Below are positions 57,835 through 64,000 of a stretch of 64,000 nucleotides of DNA, one piece after another (position 1 is the stretch's first letter; the number at the start of each line of letters is the position of its first letter). The notes under the pieces are model-generated. The model made no database searches, had not been told where the DNA came from, and saw nothing but the letters and a program-made list of their open reading frames with translations. Position numbers and translations under genes: made by a program. The stretch is from the NCBI GenBank assembly GCA_033398695.1, contig CM065804.1, positions 13,253,001 to 13,317,000 on the forward strand, in the 5' to 3' direction. The stretch is from Orobanche coerulescens. Taxonomy: Eukaryota > Streptophyta > Magnoliopsida > Lamiales > Orobanchaceae.

Positions 57835-59110
57835 TAAGTTTCAAGTCTCCAAACTTAAGAAACAAACAACTCCTGGGTACCTAACACGCATGCTATCCTC
57901 TAAGCTTTCCCAAGTTGCTTCCTCGACACCGTGTCCTCGACTAATCGCACCTTGACCAAAGGTATGGTCTTATGCCTCAATCGCTTCTCACGATGCTCCA
58001 AAATCTTCAAGGGACGCTCCTCAAAAGTAATATTTTCAAGAATATCAATCTCGCCATAATCGATGACGTGACTAGATCCGGAACATATTTCTCAACCGGG
58101 AAACATGAAAAATGCTATGAACATGACTCAAGGCCGGAGGTAACGCCAAACGGTACGCTAATTCACCGACTCGCCGAGAATCTCAAAGGGTCCAATAAAT
58201 CTTTGACTCACCTTCCTTTCTTCCCGAAACGAAAACCCTTCTGGCTGCGACACCTTTAGCAAAACGTGGTCTCCCACCTCGAATCTAAAGGTCGACGACG
58301 GACGCCGCATATGACTTCGCCGACTCGCGCCAACATCCGCTCGAATTAACTCTATCTTCCGCCTCGTCTCTAAAACGACATCCGGCTCGGTCCACCAAAT
58401 CGGACGCCTCATTCCAAAAATCGGTGATCGACATCGCGCCCGTAAGTGCCTCACGGTGCCATCCGAATCGACGCGTGCCACCGTTGTTGCAATGTGAATT
58501 CAATCAGCAAATGTTCCTCCCACTACTACTCCAATCGAGAGCACAGCACGCAACAAGTCCTCGAACGTCCTGGATAGTGCTCCGATTGTCCATCCGATCG
58601 GGATGGAAAGAGGTACTCAAATGTAAACGGTACTCAACGCCTTATGCACCGCCCGCTGAAGTGCGATACAAAACGGCTGCCACGATCCGAAACAATAGAC
58701 TTGAGTACCGTGAAGTCTCACAATCTGCGCGATAAACACACGAGCTATCCTCCGGCCCCAAGTGTCCTTGATGCCCGGTAAATGTGCCACTTGGCCGACG
58801 ATCGACAATCACCCAAACCATATTCATGCCCGACTTCGATCTCGGCACTCGTAATGAAATCCATCGATATATCTTCCCATTTCCATTCGAACGGAAGTGA
58901 TCGCAAAAGTCCTATTGAGCCGATGCTCGATTTCACTCGCCGACAAGTCAAACATCTCGCCACAAACCGTGCGACCATCCTTCATGTCATTCCACCTGTA
59001 AGTTCCTTCTCAAGTCCTTGTACATCTTACTCGAACCAGATTTAACGGAGTAAGGTGTAGCATGGGCCTCCCATAAAATATCTGCCTCAACTCGAGTCGC
59101 CTCGGCACAC
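57835..59110 (-). pseudogene. Element G integrase and chromodomain-like tail
   Basis: Minus-strand pieces: a chromodomain-type end near 57870-57960, the GPY/F region at 58158-58481 ([28 protein letters not shown]), and integrase core traces at 58617-58978 (RFVARCLTCRRVK of the zinc finger, FEWKWEDISMDFITS with the first catalytic Asp). Frames change every 100-200 bases, and the remaining active-site residues are lost or cannot be aligned. Confidence 0.75.
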
Positions 59111-59379
59111 AAAGCCGATCAAATCTCAAAATACCATCCTCATGAATCACAACCAGAGACTTTCTTAAGAACGCTTCTCTCGGATTTCAAGAATCATCGG
59201 ATTCTCTAACTGCCTACTTAATTTCATCGATCAAAGACTACTTAAACCTCTAAAGCACGAAGTTGCCCGACTACCCGTGCAATGTAACTTCAACATCTAA
59301 CTCGACAAAGATCGCCAAGCTCGGACTCGAGACGTAAGGATCTCAAGCAATCGCAATGCAATCGGTTTCCAACTCAAGG

Positions 59380-60650
59380 CGCCGGCCACGACGTCATTTC
59401 TGCTCCTGATGATAAAGGATTTCGAGGTCATAATCCTTATTTAACTCCAACCACCTCCTCCGCCTCATATTCAACTCCCAATGAGTAAATATGTATTTCG
59501 ACTTTTATGATCGGTAAAAATCGACATGCAGAGCTAAAAGATAATGACGCCAAATCTTGAGCGCAAAAACGATCGCCGCTAACTCCAAATCATGAGTAGG
59601 TAGTTAAGCTCATACGGCCTCAATCGCCTCGATGCAAAGGCGATGGTCTTACCGCGCCGCATTAATACGCACTCCAAGACTCCCGGCCCGAAGCATCGCT
59701 TATAAACGGCAAAACCTTCGTTACCACATGGCAACGCCAAAACCGGGGCTGAAGTCAAACGCTTCTTCAGCCTCCTCAAAACTCGATCGCTCGCCATTCC
59801 GCATTTAACCTCTCGGATTCTCGGAGCAATCGCGTAAGTGGCCGAGCCGCTGAGAAACTCGACGAACCTACGGAGTAGCCACCTAAACCCAAGAAACTAC
59901 TGAGTTCTCTTCACATTCGGGCGGTGCCCAATCCAACACGGCCTCAATCTTCCGCGGATCCACACGAACCCCCTACCAAATCACGTGACCTAAAACATCA
60001 CTTCCTTCACTAGAACTCACATTTCGAGAACTTCGCACAGAGTTGCCTCTCGGCCCTCAAAATGTCTAACACTATCCGCAAATGATGGGCATGCTCTTCC
60101 TCGCTCGAATAAATAAGAATATCACGATGAAGACGATTTTACACACTTATCCAAATACTGATAAATACTTTGTTCATAACCGCATGAACACCGCGCATTA
60201 GTTAACCCGAAAGGCATAACTACAAACTCATAATGTCCGTATCTCGACCAAAAGTCAGCCTTCGCACATCGGACTCTCTCACCCGGGAGCCGATAGTACC
60301 CCGATTTCAAATCAATTTTCGAGAATACCGCAGCCTCGCAATCGATCGAACAAGTCATCAATTCTCGGCAAAGGATACTTGTTCTTGATGGTCACCTTGT
60401 TTAGTTCATATACACAAACGTAGTGAACCATCCTTCTTCCGCACAAACAGACCTGCACCCCAAGGCGAGGCGCTTGGTCGAACATACTCCCGACTCAAGA
60501 AGCTCACTCAATCGCTTCTTCAACTCGGACATCTCCTCAAGGTGCCATGCGATAGGCACAAATAGGAGCCGCACCCGGCCTAACTCTATAGCGAACTCGA
60601 CCTCGCTCCGGTGGCAATCCCAGAACTCGTCAGAAAACATCAAAACTCAT
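59380..60650 (-). pseudogene. Element G reverse transcriptase and RNase H
   Basis: RNase H traces lie at 59400-59797 (KRLTSAPVLALP, FASRRLRPYELNY). RT traces lie at 60122-60361 ([29 protein letters not shown]) and 60401-60643 (start of RT). The catalytic FIDD block falls in a damaged stretch near 60115-60130, where the family motif is interrupted. The stretch 59110-59380 is a degraded linker between RNase H and integrase. Confidence 0.8.
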
Positions 60651-60779
60651 TAACGACCGGAATCGATTTAAAGCTCGACTCCACTCACTCTCCGCCTTCA
60701 AGGCGTAACACCAATAACCGGTACACCCCTTTCGCAGAGTCTCATCGCCTTCAAGGCGTTAATAACGACTGTTCCCCTC

Positions 60780-62350
60780 TTCGCCCGGCAAAGAGTGTTC
60801 GGTGCCATCATCGGCTAACATGGTGATGATTCTCGTGCGGTAGTTCATGATTGCACCATGCCGCTGAGCTAATCATCCCCGAGAATCAAATCCTCACCCT
60901 CAATATCCACAATAATAAGATTATAGGGCCAAGTCCTCTCACAACAGTACAGTAATGCCCGAACCTCCCGATCACCAACGATCCTATCACCGCTAGGAAG
61001 CTTAACGATGAAGGGTTCACAAGGCATCAAACAATGAGACTAAACGTATACACAATCCAAAGATATGAACGAATGCGTAGCACCTAATCGAAAAGCACAC
61101 TCGACAGATGAGAAAGAATATAAACGGTAATTGCCGCTACCGTGAGCTGGTCATCGGCTTTCCGCATCTCATAGACACGCGGTGGGCTGAGCTAACACTG
61201 GAAGCTCCTCTTGAGGGCTGACTCCCGACCTCTCCCCCAACCAAAGACTCGGCGGAGATTGAGGAGCAAACGACCCGATTCACACTTGGTTCCCTAGGCG
61301 CTGGAATGGAAGCCCTGCACCAAGGATTTTCTCCTCTCAAGACAGCAAGTGCCTTTGTGACCCGACCGCCACACCGACACACGTCAAAGAAAGGATTCTG
61401 ACAAACACGATCGATGTGGCCCCGCCGCTGCTTAAAGCATTTCACCTCCCGAGAAGGGGCACTGCAGCTTCCCACTGGGAAACCAAGAGATCGAGATGGG
61501 CCACCACCACGGAAAGTTAGCAGATCAAATTTCACGACTTCACTTTTGTGGCCCGAAAATTCTTGCGGACTGCTTACTTCGGGCCGCCTCACCGCCGTCA
61601 CAGATATATCAGCAAGGGCCCCGCCTGTAATCTTTCAAGGTAGTGCATACAAGCCTCGACATATAGTCCCGAATCGGCAACTTCATCCGTCTGAGAAATG
61701 GAAAATTTTATCGCTCTCTCGACAACTCGGGTCTTCACATAACCCAACTCCTTATTAAAATCAAGAATAGCTTGAGATACGGGATATCCCGCGGCTGAGC
61801 ATCATAAAAGCATGTACCCGAGCCTGTCTGATCGCCACGGCAATATTCTGGCCTCCATCAACTCTGAAATTCAGCCCATAAGCAAAGATGATCTTGGGCC
61901 TAACGGCCTCCCACCAATCCGTAGCGCCCCCGTGAGAAAATATTGAGCAATAGGGACTCTACGCCTCTGACAGCTTAGTGGCAACGAAGACCTTAGATAT
62001 CTCCTTAATCCACCCTTCCCACCCAATCGGGTCCGAAGCTCCCAAAACCGAGGAGGATGCATCTTGATAACATCTTGGAGCCAACGATCCGCTCCGCCCC
62101 GACAGCGTGGGCCTAGTCCGGTTCTGAACCGCCCGAGCTATTGCCGCCATTTGTTCACCATCCGCCGTATAACGGCCGCAATACCAAGATCGGCACGCTC
62201 CCGAGAAGAAGCATGGCTATGACGGCCGCCAGATCGCCGCCTCAAGATCGTGGACGTGGCCGCCCCACCGGCCGCTTCCACGCCCCTGGCCAAGGCCCAC
62301 GACCACGACCGCGACTCACGACCTCTTCCAAAGATTCATACCGGAGTTAA
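60780..62350 (-). pseudogene. Element G gag and protease remnant
   Basis: Protease-like words remain at 60800-61130 on the minus strand, aligning in order with element C, but the DTGA site is not clean. Gag covers 61137-62350. A knuckle remnant (KCFKQRRGHIDRVC) lies near 61390-61440, with a second degraded knuckle after it. The N-terminal Gly/Arg-rich stretch (GRGRGPWPGAWKRPVGRP-like, minus strand near 62230-62310) matches the Arg/Gly start of C's gag. No long frame survives. Confidence 0.65.
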
Positions 62351-62553
62351 ATAAGTAGCAAAAGCCACGAGGATCGCATAAGAAAAGAACAATCACAAGT
62401 CGAGAATCAAGGGTACGATACAAGGAATTAATGAACAGAGGAAGGAAAACTTACGGCACCGGTAGTACCGAATCATGGCAACAGTGACGATGATGTGCAT
62501 AACAAAACACCACAAGACCTAATAAACCAACAAGCCTAGGTATCCATAAACCT

Positions 62554-62567
62554 AGGGCTCATACCAT
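62554..62567 (-). other. Element G primer binding site
   Basis: Minus-strand AAAATGGTATGAGCCC includes TGGTATGAGCCC, a decayed tRNA-iMet site, a few bases from the LTR. Confidence 0.6.
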
Positions 62568-62571
62568 TTTC

Positions 62572-64000
62572 AGTAACACCCCCAAGGTATTCGAGGTATA
62601 TTACGCGCCGTGAATCCCTATATGGGACCCACCAGCCGAACAAAGATCATACTCATCGACCACATAAACGACAGACAATACCATGTCATAAAGACGCAAA
62701 CAGAACAATCCACCCGCTCAACCGCCAACATAACATCATCATCCAACACAACATAATAAGCAACAATACAATCCAAACGAACAAGAACCCCTTAAGTACT
62801 CGAGTACAACTATTAGTTCAAAACCACAAAAGACAAAAAGGTAAAAGACACCAAAACGTCACTCGTGCACAATCATCACGCACGGCCATCATCCGTAATC
62901 GTCCAATCGCCATTGCCTCGATGAACCCGACCAAATTCATAAAACGAATTTCCCAAAACGGGTCCCCAGAGGGGTTAGCAATTACGCTAGTACAAGTAAC
63001 TGATAAACGACTTACATCTTACACATATAGTAATGCATGCAATTCAAGAAAACATAGTTCCAAAATACTCATTTCCTAAATGCCAATGATCAAACCACAT
63101 TTGTAAAATGCACCACAATTAACCGCTGACTCCGCCTTCGCGGATCCCCGCCGAGACCCCGTCGGATCTAACCCACTGGTTAAAAGCAAGCTCAAGGTCC
63201 CACACCTTCGTGGAACCCTACCGAGACCCCGTCGAGTCCAACCCGCAGTGAGCATACACACACACACAATTTCTCATACAAAACTACTATGTCAAGATCG
63301 TAAGTTCATAAGGGTACTTGCCTCGATTAAATAGACGATGACACGAACGGAACGGAAGGATCAAGCACAACCACGAGGAACCGACGAGAATGAACCTAAC
63401 GAATCGAAAAGCACAATCACAACCAAATCAAAACTATTATGGAAATCCAATACACACCGAAACCCGCCTACGATTCATGTATATTCATACAAAATAACAA
63501 CGAGGGCGGACCACAACCAAACCCTCTCGATTCCATAAAATCCACAAAATATCCATGAATCCGTAGGAAAACTAACGATACTAACAATATTAATCGTATA
63601 CGTCATGAATCCACCAACGAAACGGAACTAATCGAAGAAAATCCCAAAACCCCCAAATTAATCGAAATAGGTTTTAGAACATTACCTTAGGAGATTCAAG
63701 TACCAAGATCCGTAGAACGCTGCTAGATTGATTGCCCGAGCTTCACTACCAAAGAGAAATGATGAAAATCGCCCCCAAGTTAAGAAATCGAGTAGTTCTC
63801 CCTTCTCTCTCACTACTCGCGATGCGTATGAAAAATGGGGAAGAGATGACCGATCTCGCCTAATAAGGACGAGATCGCAAATACCGCTTCGTGTGCCGCG
63901 GCATGTTCCAAGTGTGCCGCGCACAGCCGAAAATTTACTCCTGTGTTTTGCATTGCCGCAGGCCAAGATAGCGCAGCCGCGCACACTGCATACTGGGTTT
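62572..64000 (-). repeat. Element G 5' LTR, cut by window end
   Basis: Starts AGTAACACC (terminal T of TG lost) and continues past 64000. A duplicated segment with CCGAGACCCCGTCG occurs at 63150-63163 and 63220-63233. A CCGCGG-type array starts at about 63887. Confidence 0.8.
63887..64000 (-). promoter_or_regulatory. GCCGCGGC palindrome array in G 5' LTR
   Basis: GTGTGCCGCGGCATGTTCC, AAGTGTGCCGCGCACAG and later CCGCGCACACTGC units. They include the CCAAGTG spacer found in element B. Element-sense downstream is a weak TATA-like CTTATTAGG near 63861-63869. The array runs out of the window. Confidence 0.5.

Larger units (their letters stand above)
57490..64000 (-). mobile_element. Element G: degraded Tekay-like chromovirus, open at both ends
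   Basis: A minus-strand chromovirus. The 3' LTR end lies at 57490-57816 (left part in the gap). Next come the purine tract and coding remnants in the order chromodomain, integrase, RNase H, RT, protease and gag from low to high coordinates. The primer site and a 5' LTR follow from 62572 past the window end. The LTR terminus (AGTAACACCCCC, then GGGACCCACCAG) matches elements A and C. Coding similarity is recognisable only in fragments because of many one- to three-base indels. More decayed, or more error-laden, than C. Confidence 0.85.

Overview
This window is repeat-dense nuclear DNA from a flowering plant, probably a eudicot. The evidence is nested Ty3/Gypsy and Ty1/Copia LTR retrotransposons, hAT-type DNA elements with 8-bp target duplications, MITE-like repeats, a plant SINE-like tail, and only two short intron-containing gene models. 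No rRNA, tRNA, CRISPR or bacterial feature was seen. Almost every retroelement gene is broken.

Layout. 1-19438: a three-layer nest. Element A (Tekay-like chromovirus, + strand) is split in its integrase by element B (non-autonomous, Athila-like, TSD GCGAG). B's 5' LTR is in turn split by element C (Tekay-like chromovirus, - strand, 2.3-kb LTRs, TSD ACGGA). 19439-30640: an old retroelement ORF relic interrupted by Copia element D (- strand, TSD TGTTT). D carries element E, a gag-only GC-rich Gypsy derivative (TSD ATCTT), near the end of its pol gene. 31110-32852: a SIRE-like Copia RT fragment. 32853-36000: an orphan LTR-like segment and unassigned AT-rich DNA. 36000-42000: a DNA-transposon quarter with a plausible small host gene (DUF3615-like, three exons, - strand), a decayed hAT transposase, three small hAT-type elements (K, H, J), a TA-flanked MITE family in two copies, and long microsatellites. 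43200-43500: two exons of a second possible host gene. 43841-50716: Copia element L (Ale-like, + strand, TSD CCATC). 51916-56989: a related Copia element M with an unexplained gene-like insert in its leader. 56990-57489: an assembly gap of 500 N. 57490-64000: element G, a badly degraded Tekay-like chromovirus (- strand).

The most interesting shared signal is in the LTRs. Elements of different lineages carry CpG-rich palindrome arrays just upstream of a TATA-like box. The same GCCGCGGC-centred motif recurs in the Athila-like B, the Copia D and the chromovirus G, while C, A and E carry different palindrome or repeat vocabularies. This may be a convergent or exchanged promoter module. It is inferred from sequence alone.
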